From Rhabdophis nuchalis (lineage: Eukaryota > Chordata > Lepidosauria > Squamata > Natricidae): 64,000 nt of DNA. The stretch lies in contig CM077647.1 in the NCBI GenBank assembly GCA_039707465.1, forward strand, positions 120,446,610-120,510,609. Reading direction: 5' to 3'. The number at the start of each line of letters is the position of its first letter. Position 1 is the first letter of the stretch. The notes beneath the pieces were generated by a model. That model had not been told where the DNA came from and did not search any database. It saw only the letters and a list, made by a program, of their open reading frames with translations. Of this stretch, positions 1 through 10,704 are shown piece by piece. A program made the position numbers and the translations under genes.

Positions 1-75
1 AGATCTCACTTGCCATCCTCAGGCTTCGGTCTGTGACAGTCACAGACCGAAGCCTGAGGATGGCAAGTGAGATCT
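1..75. repeat. Perfect 75-bp palindrome (37-bp arms, 1-bp centre)
   Basis: Bases 1-37 are the exact reverse complement of 39-75, with a single central base. The right arm contains CCTGAGGATGGCAAG and continues as TGAGATCTTGCCGAAACG, a hairpin (GGCAAG/CTTGCC) between CTGAGGA and GAAAC. The left arm reaches the window edge, so the true inverted repeat may be longer. It looks like two head-to-head copies of one repeat end. Confidence 0.9.
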
Positions 76-149
76 TGCCGAAACGTTGCAATAAAAATTC
101 CATGCTATATACGTACATGGGAAAACACCCGAGGATGGCAATACCAGCA

Positions 150-174
150 TACCTACACCCGTGAAAATCTACGA

Positions 175-229
<55 letters not shown>

Positions 230-243
230 TGTATGTATGTATG

Positions 244-276
<33 letters not shown>

Positions 277-305
277 GTTTTTGTAGATTTTCACGGGTGT
301 AGGTA
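150..305. repeat. Inverted 25-bp arms flanking an (AT)n/(ATGT)n microsatellite
   Basis: Bases 150-174 (TACCTACACCCGTGAAAATC...) are repeated inverted at 281-305 with one mismatch. Between them lie (AT)n, (ATGT)n at about 201-250, and (AT)n again. The arms plus a fully AT-rich loop would extrude as a cruciform. It belongs to the same repeat unit as the palindrome at the window start. A further (TA)n tract follows at about 319-370. Confidence 0.85.
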
Positions 306-308
306 TTG

Positions 309-750
309 CATATATAAACATATATATATATATATCAGCTCATAAAACTAACATGTATATATATATATATGTCTGATGAGACCAGAGTTTTCAGTTTGAG
401 TACTGATGGTCTACAGAAGTTAAAAAAACAGAAAACATTTCTTCATGCTGCTCCCTAGTGAGCTCATTTTAATAAGCAATGAATCTCATTGTTCCATTTA
501 AACTCGGAGCTACCTTAAATCCAAAATATTTCTGATCATTTCAGATGAAGGTTCTGAGAGTCACCCTATACATATACATCTAATCAGCCTGCCATCCTTT
601 GTCACTATTTCCTTCATTTGGCATCATTCTGGCGTGATCTAAAAAGTAAGAATTAGTGGCTTACACTAACTGAAATGGCCTCTGATTTCCATAGTGCTTA
701 TATTATAATAAATGATACTTTATAGCAAAGACTTTTTTACATGTGCCAAA
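309..750. other. Intron 5 sequence without recognised content
   Basis: After a short TA-rich run (to about 370) nothing coding or repetitive could be recognised. The same holds for 933-1816, where a 107-codon plus-strand open frame (991-1314) has no recognisable motif. Confidence 0.5.
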
Positions 751-758
751 CCCTAAGA

Positions 759-932
759 CAGGGGTCCCCAACCCCTGGTCCATGGACTGGCACCGGTGTG
801 CAGCATGCCAGAAACAGAGTTGTGCGCACAAGGGAAGCCCCATATGTGGAGTGCAGGCAACGCACCAAGGCACACCCTGTCCGGTCCGTGGAAAAACCTC
901 TCTCCACGGTGCCCAAAAGGTTGGGGCCACTG
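759..932. mobile_element. Short hAT-type element, CAGGGGTCCCC family
   Basis: The element starts CAGGGGTCCCCAACCCC and ends GGTTGGGGCCACTG, imperfect inverted termini. It is flanked by CCCTAAGA and GCCTAAGA, an 8-bp target duplication with one mismatch, as hAT transposases make. There is no coding capacity; open frames across it are chance. A decayed antisense relative lies at 17415-17568 and another relative at 26019-26116. Confidence 0.8.
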
Positions 933-1816
933 CCTAAGATTTAATTTGCTGGCTTTTGTATAATTTTCGCATTTTATTTTCTAGAGCAGTTTGTTGTGCA
1001 GGGAGAATATAAAATGGGACTGCCTCTCTTCCTGTCCCATATGCTTCATCTCAGTAGTGGGAAAGTTGTTTAAGAAAACCTACCCGGATTTCATTTGGTT
1101 ACCTGACAGTCAAGTGCTTTGCTTTGATGGAACCCTGTGTGGGAGAGCAATTGCTTCTGCTGAGGTCCTCTATAGATCTGTCCAGGGCCTTTCCCTTGTC
1201 CGACCCAGGGCTCCCATTGTCAGTGCTGTCCATATCATACCTGGAGCCACACAGACAAACAATAATGTGCGTCAACAGGTGGGTGGGTGGGGTTTATTGA
1301 GGCTCTGGCAGTGAAATAGAAGGAGAAAGGAGAACTCTTTTTCAGGGCATGACCGTTGTGTACACAGCAATAAATTCTCCTCCCTGTAAAGATTCACAAC
1401 TCAGTGCTGAAACAAACATGCCTTAGGCTCAATTTTTGCTTTGGCAGCCTCAGAGCTGGGCTGCTATCCAAGGTGCTGAGCAAACTGTCTTCGTGTTTTT
1501 TACTTTGGTGTGTACAGACTTCCAGCTTCCAGGATTGTCTCTCTCTTTTTAACTAGGTTCATGAGGTCTACTAGACCAGCTAGATTCAGGCACAATGTTA
1601 TAGATGGAATAAGTGGAACAAGATGGAAAATAGGTGGCTTAGGAGGTGGAGTCATATACTTTACATGGAAGCTGGCTTCCACATAAATACAAATCTATAT
1701 CTACATTAATTCAGATTAGGAATATTAGCGTCTTATTTTTTAATAAACTGTTGTTTTATTGTTATAATTAACATTTAAAATCAATGAAATGTTGTCATCA
1801 AGAAATCATCAAACTA

Positions 1817-2240
1817 GCCCTTGAGTTACAACCATTTGTATAACAACAGTTCAAAATTATGACAGTTTTGGAAAAAGTGATTAAAGGCTTGTCTTCAGGC
1901 TTTCAACTACTGTATCATACATACACACCTTACAGTCATATGATCACAATTCGAGCACTTGGCAACAGGCTGACATTTATAACTGGTTGCACCATTCCGC
2001 AGTCACTTAGGGTCAATGGATTGACAATCAAATTTGTCAATTTCATTTCCATTTTAAAAAAAACCTCAACTAGGGAAGCTGGATTTGCTTAATGATTGTG
2101 TGATTCACTTAATGATGTGAATCATTTAGCAATTGTGATATAAATGGTTGTAAAATGAGGTTGCTCATGTGATGACTTGCTTTATGACCTTTCCAATTTA
2201 TGACAGACATTCTAGTTCCAATAAGTCAAGGATTATCTGT
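1817..2240 (+). mobile_element. Tigger-like non-autonomous DNA transposon, copy 1
   Basis: This decayed copy begins CCTTGAGTTACAACC and ends GTCAAGGATTATCTGTA. The interior contains the family landmarks (ATGATCACAATT, TTGGCAACAGGCTGA, CACTTAATGATGTGA). The family consensus I infer from the window copies has ends like CAGGTAGTCCTCGACTTAC and a probable TA duplication, resembling pogo/Tigger termini. No transposase is present. Confidence 0.7.
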
Positions 2241-2320
2241 ACTGCAAGGGATCAATTATCTACCCTTGATTTGGATCTAACTCATATCCACCTCGACGAG
2301 ATATTGTTAACATATGTTTA

Positions 2321-2716
2321 TAGATAGTCCTCGAGTTACAACTATTCATTTAGTGACTGTTTGAAGTTACAATGGCACTGACAAACGTGACATGACAATT
2401 TTTCATACTTATGACTATTGTGCTATCCCATGGATACATGATCAAAAATCAGACACTTGACAGCTGACTCATATTTATGACAGTTTCAGTGTCCTGGGAC
2501 CATGTGATCACCTTTTGCCACCTTCTGACAAGCGAAGTCAATGGGGCAGCCAGATTCACTTAACAACCGTCTTACTAACTTAACAATCACAGTGATTCAC
2601 TTAACAAATGTGGCAAGAAAGGTCATAAAATGGGGCAAAACTCACTTAACAAATGCCTCACTTAGCAACAGAAATGTTGGGCTCAATTTTGGTTGTAAGT
2701 CAAGGACTGTCTATAT
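2321..2716 (+). mobile_element. Tigger-like non-autonomous DNA transposon, copy 2
   Basis: The copy runs from TAGATAGTCCTCGAGTTACA to AAGTCAAGGACTGTCTATA, imperfect inverted termini, with the family interior (TCATGTGATCACC-like at 2500, GACAAGCGAAGTCAATGGGG, then repeated CACTTAACAA). It lies 80 bp after copy 1 in the same orientation. The open frame at 2541-2732 is a by-product of this repeat. Confidence 0.8.
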
Positions 2717-2999
2717 TTTTCCTACAATATAGAGTGATGCTTGCTTTTAGGTATGGGCCTAAAAAAACGCAGATGGCCAATTGTCTGCCTATGATGGCAG
2801 AAGCAGAAGAAAATTATGCCAAATGAGCCTATATAATTGTTTCGTTTGTAAATAATGCTCCCTTCATAACTCCTATCAAAGCTGGGCACATGAGACCAGT
2901 TGGGAGGTGGCTTCTGTACCAGCCTCCCTACTGCATAGCAACCTCCCTGCTTGAACTGCTGGAAGCCATCTCAGGGCTGTCCGTTGAGTTCCCAGGTTT

Positions 3000-4140
3000 G
3001 TGGCTCTGGACACCTTCAATCTGCCATCCTTTCAATCTGCCTCAAAGGCAGCTCAGAGTTCAGGTCACCCAAGCCCGCCTCACGATAGCAGTCACACCCC
3101 AGATGCGATTTTCTTGCTGGAGCAGAGGCAATGTGATCTGGTAGGGAATTCGTCATTATTTCCATGTCATGGTCAGGCCACACCTGGTAGCTGTGAGATT
3201 TTCCAATGCTCCCCGCCATGCAGGGGAGGCAGGACCTATTTGAATGGGCTGCCCCCACGGATTAATGGACCCACAAAGGTTTCAGAAGGAGCTGGGGGAT
3301 ATCCTCGGGGTTGTGCCTCATGGCCCAGGGGAGGCCTTGGCTGCAACTTGGAATCAGAAAGTGGCTGAGGCCCTGGACAGGATTGTGCCCATGCACCTTC
3401 TCCTGGCCCAACAGTCCCAAAACTTTCTCTATGGTGCAGTTTTACATACTCCATCCACTGGTGATCCAAATGATGCTGTGGTGGCCATCCTTTCTCAGTG
3501 CCCGGAGGCTCTAGGGATCTGAATGGGGAACAACAGGCTTCAGCTTAACCCAGGCAAGATGGAATGGCTGTGGGTACAAGGGACTTCCAAATCCAATTGT
3601 TTATCATTGTTAACTCTGGATAGGATTGCATTACCTCAGACAGCTCCTGTACTCATGACTCCTGCACAAACAGCCGGTGACAGTTGGGCTAGGACGGCCT
3701 TGTGCTATGCCCCAGTAGCACCCTTACCTGGACTGTGAGGCACTGAGCATGGTTACTATTGCCCTAATCATCTCTCTGATGGATTACTTCAACAGATTCT
3801 ACATGGGGCTGTCTTTGGAGAGTATTTGGAAGCTGCAGCTGGTACAGATTGCAGTGGTGCACACAGTCCTGGGAATTCCAGGACTGCACATATAACACCA
3901 CTACGGCGTGAGCTGCATTGATTACCAGTTTGCTTCTGGGTCAAATTCAAGGTGTTGGTTGCTACCTTTAAAGCCCTACATGGCTTGGGTCCAGGGCATT
4001 TGAGGAGCAATCTTTCCTGATGGGACAAGCTTGTGTCAGCAGGAGGAGCTGTTAGGGATTCTTTATGCTAAGGAAATCCAGCAAGCAGGTTCAAGGAGAA
4101 GAGCCTTTTCCACTGTGGCCCCATGCTTGAGAACCATGGG
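3000..4140 (+). mobile_element. Old L2-type LINE fragment, ORF2 C-terminal part
   Basis: Conceptual translation with many stops and shifts gives pieces of an L2-like reverse transcriptase. LQLNPGKMEWLWV near 3540 corresponds to the K-LNP-K-EWL motif after the polymerase core, and MGLSLESIWKLQLVQ near 3800 corresponds to MGLPLR-LQLVQNAA. It is far more degraded than the L2 copies at 8.1, 15.3 and 35.7 kb, so it is an older insertion. Not functional. Confidence 0.65.
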
Positions 4141-4516
4141 TGGGTTGCTGCCAGTTTTATTACCAGTTTGCAACCCATGAGCAATGTGCATTGTTCAATG
4201 TAAATTGCTCTTCATGCATGTGCAGAACAATTTACAGTGAACTGCGCATGCACAGTCACTAATGAACCAAAATGGTGGTGGCCCTGTGGCAGACCTCATC
4301 CCCTACCCTGTCCATCTTTAGTTCTAGTTTTAATATAGCTTCTGTAATTTTAATCTGTCATTTTAAAGTTTTAAAGTTTTAATTATTTTTCTATTCTTTT
4401 ATAACTTGTAAGCTGCCCAGAGTCACCTTATAGGGAAATGGATAGCATAAAAATTTAAATAATAATAATAATACTTGGCCTTGAGGAAATGAACTGGTTG
4501 TAAGCTTGTGTTAGAC

Positions 4517-4652
4517 CAGTGTTTCTCAACCTTGCCAACTTGAAGATGTTTGGACTTCAACTCCCAGAATTCTCTAGCCAGCGAATGCTGGCTAGAGAAT
4601 TCTGGGAGTTGACGTCCAGACATCTTCAAGCTGACAAAGTTGAGAAACACTG
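4517..4652. mobile_element. Palindromic hAT element with 8-bp target duplication
   Basis: The element starts CAGTGTTTCTCAACC and ends in the reverse complement. The centre is the near-perfect palindrome AATTCTCTAGCCAGC / GCTGGCTAGAGAATT. It is flanked on both sides by TGTTAGAC, an exact 8-bp duplication. The two halves are almost complementary, so the whole 136 bp can form one hairpin. No coding capacity. Confidence 0.9.
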
Positions 4653-5909
4653 TGTTAGACTGGCAGACATTGTCAGAGAAGCAACCACTCATATCACTGT
4701 GGCTTAAATCCTTTCATGTTATTGAGGAAGTACTCGTCAGTAAAGTTGTATGTGATTAAAATATATTTAATAGAAAAGGGTTTTTTTTCCTACTAAGTAT
4801 TACATTTACAGAGAGCTCATTTTAGCAAGACCAATGCTAGTCTATTAGCAGAAGCTCACACTTTCTTTTTCTCATTGGCTTCCTTAATATTAAAAAATAG
4901 CTTTTTCGGAACCGAATACCTTGCAGAAGTCTCCTGAAATTAAGTAGAAGTTTGTAAAACCAGGCAAGGAATTACAAGTTTGCCACCTCTAGTTTCCTGT
5001 ACCAGGAAGTAGGAGGAGGAAACTCTTATGGCTCCTATATGACTCATCCATCCTTAGTTGGGAGCACAATTTCAGCAAAAACAGCAAACACTCCTATTAA
5101 TGAAACTTTACATTTCTCTTGCTGATTCTTTGAAACTGATATTAACCTATATTAGAAATGTTTTTCCAATTGTTGCTATGCAATTCCAAACTTAAAACTA
5201 GAAGAAATCTATGTGATGGGAAACCTTGCTTTCCTGTCTCAAATATGATGTGGGCCCAAACAGTTATCATCACCTTTCTTGTTATCAACAAGTCTGCAAG
5301 CTATTTTGTTTGAGGTTTAATATGTATTGTAATTGTTTTGGGTTAACTGATTCATTGGAAAATTAATTCTTCACTTAGGTTAGGTATCCTAGAGTTATTT
5401 CACAGAGATGAGACAAGAGTTGAATGAGTATATAATCTTTGATAGGTTTCACTAGGGAGTACTCCCTTCTAGAAGGATAATCTGATACTCCAGTTCATGC
5501 ATATGTATATACAGACAAAATGTAATGTATGTCCAATTCTCAAAAGGTCATGGAAATTATTTCTGTGAGGTCAAGGAGCTTTTAGACTCTTTCCCCACTA
5601 AACAGGATAGCAGGCTTCTCCTGAACATAATCTCAAAATTCCTTTGGTAATGTTTCAAGCAGTTTATAATTAAATAAGGAACTTAATTAATTTAATTCTC
5701 TCTAACCAATATCAAATCTACCTAGAGAGTGATGCTACTGAGATAAAGCAGCTTCTGGCATCCTTATATCATTGGTTGCTCAGGCTTGAGTTCCCTTGCA
5801 CAATTGGATAAAGAAACTCCTGATTTTAAAGCTATGTTTATGATAGAAGTTTCATCACCATTCTGGCTTATTCCTTATTATTACTTTTAGTTTACAACAA
5901 TGAACTTAC
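4653..5909. other. FMNL1: Intron 5 sequence next to exon 5
   Basis: Unique-looking AT-rich intron. No further FMNL1 exon is visible on the minus strand, and no repeat family was recognised. Confidence 0.5.
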
Positions 5910-5993
5910 GTGACAGAGCACTGGGCAAAAGCGAGATAATCCACCAACACATCAAGACCTCTATTCTCTTCATTTAGGAACTCCTGGACCCAA
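5910..5993 (-). CDS. FMNL1: FMNL1 coding exon 5
   Basis: This 84-base exon has acceptor TCCACAG|TTG and donor GTCAC|GTAAGT. It completes the split glycine from exon 4 and encodes [18 protein letters not shown] followed by YLAFAQCSV and two bases of the next codon (Thr). W-V-EFLNEEN-GLDVLV-YL-FAQ is a highly conserved FMNL FH3 segment. AQCSVT is the FMNL1/FMNL3-type ending, in contrast to AQYAVT in FMNL2 as I recall. The following exon should begin with the Tyr-Asp-Met-Glu region; no match was found on the minus strand in 1-5909, so intron 5 extends out of the window. Confidence 0.95.
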
Positions 5994-6046
5994 CTGTGGA
6001 GTAGAGAAAACATACATGAATTTACTCTCCCTTGAATGAAAGAAGG

Positions 6047-7193
6047 TACCATATTTTTCAGAGCATAAGACGCACCTTTTTTCCTCTAAAAAAAGACTGA
6101 AAATTTGGGGGTGTCTTATATATCGAATACAGCATTTTTTTACCTCCTGAAAACCCGCCCCTTCACCAAAATGGCCATGCGCATACCCTTATGGAGGCTT
6201 CCAGAGAGCTCCTGGGGGGTAGGGAGGGCAGAAATGAGCAAAAAACAGGGCATTTTGGGGGGCCCCAGCCCCCAGCAGCACTCTATAAGCCTCCATAAAG
6301 CTATGCATGCTATTTTTTGACCAAAAAATGGCCCGTGTTCATGAAAAAAGGGCTGTTTTTCCTCATTTTTGCCCCCCGCCCGGAGCACTCTGCAAGCCCC
6401 CCCAAGGCTATTAATGCCTTTTATTTGAAAAAAAAACAGGCCCATTTTCATGAAAAACGGGCCATTTGGGGGAGGTTTGCACAATGCAAAAAGGGTTTTT
6501 TCCCCCCTTTCGGAAAGCTGTTTAATTAGAGTGGTTGATGAGAATTACATTGGTCAAGTACTGTGCCTGCAGAAACAAAGATTTGTTCCAAAGGTGGTCA
6601 GTGATTTTCTTCTCCAGCACATGGGTAAATACACCTGGAAACATCTACCTACCTACCTACTCTCTCTCTCTCTCTCCCCCTACCTATCTACTGTATTTCT
6701 CTCTCTCTATATATATATATATTTCTCTCTCTATTTTTCCCTCGCTATCCCTCTACCTACCTACCTATCTACACTCTCTCTCAACCTACCTACCTACTGT
6801 ATTTCTCTCTCTCCCCCCCTCTAGCTACCTATCTATCTACTCTCTCTCTCCCCCTACCTATCTACTGTATTTCTCTCTCTCTCTATCCCTCTACCTACTT
6901 ATCTATCTACACACACATTCTCTCCCTGCTTACCTACCTACTGTATTTCTCTATCTCTCTCCCCGTCCCTTTATCTACCTACCTACCTAACTACACACTC
7001 TGTCTCCCTACCTACCTACCCACTATATTTCTCTCTCTCTCTCCCCCTCTCCCTCCCTCCCTCCCTCCCTCCCTATCTACCTACTGTATTTCTCTCTCTT
7101 TCTCTCCCTCTCTATCCCTCTACCTACCTACTTTTTTAAAAAAAATTGCCTCTTCAAAACCTGGGTGTGTCTTATACTCAGAAAAATACGGTA
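6047..7193. mobile_element. Inverted-terminal-repeat DNA element containing a long pyrimidine microsatellite
   Basis: The left end (TACCATATTTTTCAGAGCAT, then AAGACGCACC) is mirrored at the right end (GGTGTGTCTTATACTCAGAA, then AAATACGGTA). The interior has poly-G/C-rich stretches and, at about 6640-7135, a 500-bp tract of (CTAC)n, (CT)n and (CCCT)n that creates spurious Ser/Tyr/Leu-rich open frames. A second copy of the same family lies at 27739-28258. I cannot assign the superfamily because no clear target duplication is visible. Confidence 0.75.
6640..7135. repeat. Compound polypyrimidine microsatellite (CTAC/CT/CCCT)
   Basis: Alternating blocks of CTAC, CTCT, CCCT and short AT runs cover about 500 bp, almost entirely pyrimidine on the plus strand. 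It lies inside the inverted-repeat DNA element and expanded after that insertion. Such tracts are length-variable and can form triplex DNA. Confidence 0.9.
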
Positions 7194-7215
7194 GCACATT
7201 TGCTTCTCTCTCAGC

Positions 7216-8035
7216 CTGGAACTTCTCCAGGACATTTGCTTCCAAAAGAAGCATGACGCTCAGGGCTGAACTACGAAGTGCCTGGTGCTGTTTGAGCTTG
7301 TTTATTTTTTTGCAAATGTTTTGGCTAGGTAACATCTTCAGTGCTAGAAAGGATTTGTTCTCTGTTTACATACAATAACTTGGTAGAAGCTGTTTTGTCC
7401 TTGATAGTTCCTTGATCAGGCTGTTGCTTAATGTTTGACTGTTTCTCTAAATTGGTAGTTCCTTGATTAGGATATTTACTGCTTATTTATCCAGTGTAAA
7501 TCCTTGCTTATCTGGGTATTGAGAGGTGAAAGAGGTGTTCTGGTCTTTTTGAAAATAATTCCATAATTTGATTATACATGGACAGTCTTAACCACAGTTT
7601 CAATTGTAAAACTGAGCATCCTAAAACAGGATAAATCCAAAAATACTAGAGACTGCTTGGAAGCTTGGCACTTAGACAACTCAGCTACAACAGGCACATA
7701 GAGATAACCATGTACATGCCATTCAAAAGAGGCAATTGAAAAAAGCTAAGAGGGGAACACAAACACCATAACACCGGATCCTCACCAATCAACACCTCAG
7801 ATAAGCAGAGATTACACTATATAAATGATCAAATCAGATCAGAAAGGACATCCTAAGCAAGGAACTACCCAGGAGAAAACAAAACCCCCATCAAGGGGAG
7901 GCAAGCTATCACATATGAACAGAAAGCAAACACCATTCTCTTCTGGCAGTGAAGATGTTACTTAATCAGTAATGAAATGCCTGCAAGGAAACAATGAAGC
8001 TCAGAAAGTACCAAAGATTCTACAGTAGAGAATAC
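7216..8035. mobile_element. Head-to-head inverted pair of retroelement-end repeats (possibly Penelope-like)
   Basis: The right half (about 7620-8035) reads in the plus direction through AAGCAAGGAACTACC, GCAGTGAAGATGTTAC, AATGAAATGCCTGCAAGG and AAGCTCAGAAAGTACC. The left half (about 7216-7600) carries the same landmarks on the minus strand (AAGGAACTACC, CACTGAAGATGTTACC, AAACAAGCTC). The two are diverged copies of one unit facing outward. Inverted long repeats of this sort are reported for Penelope-like elements, but I recognise no reverse transcriptase or GIY-YIG domain, so the class is uncertain. Confidence 0.55.
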
Positions 8036-8103
8036 TTGCTTACACACACACACACATTTACTAAATCAAATGTTCTTCAGCTGTACATTGTAACTACTTT
8101 TTA

Positions 8104-8946
8104 TTTATTATTTTATTTTATTAGATTTATACCCCGCCCTTCTCCAAGAGGACCCAGGGCGGCGCACAGGAATTTAAAAGATACATACAAAAATCAAATA
8201 GAAAATTTAAAAACTTATTAAATATCCATCCTGCGCTAAAAACCAAATTAAAATCCCCAAAAATTAAAACTATCTAAAATAGTCATTTATGGAGGTTACG
8301 CTAGGCCGGCTTGATGAAAGAAATGTGTCTTTAGACACTGGCGGAAGAGGCGGAGGTCTAAGATGGTGCAAAGCTCAGGGGGTAGGTCGTTCCAAAGGGC
8401 AGGGCTCGCCACAGAGAAGGCCCTTCCCCTGGGTGTCGCCAGTTGGCATTGTCCGGCCGACGGCACCCTGAGAAGGCCCTCTCTGTGGGAGCGGATCAGT
8501 CGAAGGGATGAATGGGGCAGGAGACGGTCTCGCATATAACTAGGTCCCGAGCCATGGAGCGCTTTAAAGATGGTCGTCAAAACCTTGAAGCGCACTCGAA
8601 AGGCCACAGGAAGCCAGTGCAGCTCGCGCAGGATGGGTGTTATATGGGAGTGTCTAGGAGCTCCCGTGATCACCCGCGTGGCTGCATTCTGAACTAGCTG
8701 TAGCTTTCGAGTGCACCTCAAGGGAAGCCCCATGTAGAGAGCATTACAGTAGTCGAGTCGGGACGTCACGAGTGCTTGAGTGACTGTGCAAAGGGCAGCC
8801 CGGTCCAGTAAGGGGCGCAATTGGCGCATCAGGCGTACCTGATGAAACGCCCCCCTGGCCACGGCCGCCACATGGTCCTCCATGGACAGCCGGGAATCCA
8901 GGAGGACACCCAAATTGCACGCATAATTTGGGTGTCCTCCTGGATA
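8104..8946 (-). mobile_element. L2-type LINE, 5'-truncated 3' end
   Basis: On the minus strand an open frame reads into LGVLLDSRLSMEDHVAAV, LVTSRLDYCNALYMGLPL, LQLVQNAATRVITGAP, ELHWLPVAFRVRFKVL and PALWNDLPPELCTI, the conserved C-terminal part of L2/CR1-group ORF2. The 3' UTR and an A/T-rich tail with (TTTA)-type units end at about 8104. The frame is open for more than 200 codons, so the copy is fairly young, but it lacks the polymerase core and is not functional. Its 5' end carries a foldback, described separately. Confidence 0.85.
8896..8945. repeat. 21-bp perfect inverted repeat at the 5' end of the L2 copy
   Basis: Bases 8896-8916 (ATCCAGGAGGACACCCAAATT) are exactly inverted at 8925-8945, with an 8-bp spacer. 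The first arm is normal L2 coding sequence (LGVLLD); the second is an inverted extra copy at the truncation point. This suggests end-joining or template switching during insertion. Confidence 0.95.
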
Positions 8947-10457
8947 ATTAATTCTTTGCCAACATTTGAAGGACAGAAATTTGAGAAAGCCTATTCCTAG
9001 CATTCATCTTTAAGTGTTTTCACTGTTAATTAACATGCTATAGCAATTTTGTGTGCATTAGTATCTTATTTCATTTTTCTTAATAAATGTTCTGCAAGTT
9101 ATATTTGTTGTGCTGTAATCCTATATTCTATCTGCCTTGCATTAAAACAAAGAAACTTAAACGGTGATTCTTCTGCATTGGTCTGTATAGGATCGGTCCA
9201 AAACCAATTATCCTAGATGGGAGCACTTTAGATTAAACATGGAGGAATCAGATATTCTCCCAATATGTTCTACAATAGATTACTCTACTATTGCTCTACA
9301 ATAGATTACACCCATGTCATAGAAAAATTAGATATCTTTCCTTGATATTCTAGCTTTGAAGCTGCATAGAACATCAATTATATTGGCACATTTTTAGCTT
9401 ATAATTAGCCATTTAATCACCTGCCTGGAAAGAACTAAACTGCATTTATTTATTTATTTATTTCACCCTTTTAAACTGAAAAAGAAAAATTCTTATTTAA
9501 GAACATATGAACAAATGAACCAGCTATGAACAAATGAAAAACCATGGTAGATAGAAACTTGTATTGACTTATTTGCAAGGATTCCGAAATTTCAGCACTA
9601 AGAAAGATGACCAATGAACTCATAAACTATCACTAAAATTCTGGAACAATAATTCGGGTAAGCAGTGTCCATTCGTAGAAAATCAAGTATTGGGAAGGAC
9701 ACACTCAATGATGCTGGCATGCCTTCTCTCCTGCCTGAATTTCTCATTTGCACGGAAAAAAAAGAGGCGGGGGACTAAAATATGTTTCAGCACCTGAAAT
9801 TCTAAAATGATGGAACTTGAGACTTTGCACTCATGTCCATCTCCACCCAAAACTTCTGCTTATCTCTTACAATATTTTTATATTCCAAACTTTTGTATTA
9901 TGCAGTTTCGTTTTGGGATGTGTTTTTAAATTAGTAGTAGCTAACTAATAAAACTAAATATGGCACTACTCTTACAATTAGCTATTGTGTGGATGGCTTC
10001 TTGAAATGCAAAAGCAAAGTGGTACCCTACTGTGACAGATGGAAGTCATTAATAGCTTGTCTGCCATTAAGATCTTGCTTCTCATCCTGGATTTCAACAC
10101 ACATACCCCCAATGAATTTTCCATGCAGAAAATGGGAGCTATTTTTCACAGTGCAGACACAAGGGGGATTTAAACTGAGATGGTGCATAGCAAAGTATTA
10201 AAGGCTAGCTTTCCATCCCAATGAAGTATGTGTAAGTATGTAATGGGTATATGTGCCCGTATCCTACTTTTGTACAGATATCTGTGCAATTCTAATTATA
10301 TAGAGTTCTTTATTAGTCTTTTCTAGTCTGGTCCAAGGTGGTACGAATTAGCACTATGCATCACTTGCAATCAAAGGGAGAAAGGAACTCAGTGCTATCA
10401 TGTAGCACCTCATTAATGTAGGTAATGTACAACAAATTACAAATATGATACAAATGC
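8947..10457. other. Intron 4 sequence, mostly unique
   Basis: AT-rich with a short (TTTA)n run at about 9443-9463, probably a remnant LINE tail. Nothing else supported. Confidence 0.5.
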
Positions 10458-10516
10458 AGGAGGAGGAGGAGGAGGAGGAGGAGGAGGAGGAGGAGGAGGA
10501 GGAGGAGGAGGAGGAG
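10458..10516. repeat. (AGG)n microsatellite with an interspersed-repeat tail
   Basis: About 19 units of AGG/GGA are followed by GATTCTTTATTGGCCAAG and TGTGGTTGGACATGCAAGGA, which I recall as the terminal part of a common squamate interspersed repeat read in antisense. The poly-leucine open frame across it on the minus strand is spurious. Confidence 0.85.
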
Positions 10517-10704
10517 ATTCTTTATTGGCCAAGTGTGGTTGGACATGCAAGGAATTTATCTCCAGTGCATAAATTCTCAATGTACATACTGTGAATTCCA
10601 CTATGTCATGAAACAATTATTTGGTACCATTTCTGCTGGGCTGCATTGCCTCTCCTGGTGCCCAAGTCCTATATCTCATTCTAATGTGTAATTTGTTTTG
10701 TCTT

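Noticed and set aside
991..1314. 107-codon plus-strand ORF in intron 5
   Set aside because: No recognisable motif, no splice or promoter context; length is within chance expectation for this window.
1..5909. Search for FMNL1 exon 6 on the minus strand
   Set aside because: No sequence resembling the expected Tyr-Asp-Met-Glu region or the conserved DDVHVCI segment with splice borders was found; it probably lies outside the window.
6450..6990. Ser/Leu/Tyr-rich ORFs of 124 and 151 codons
   Set aside because: They translate the (CTAC)/(CT) microsatellite.
10361..10546. ORF with a poly-leucine run resembling a membrane segment
   Set aside because: The leucines come from the (AGG)n microsatellite read in antisense.
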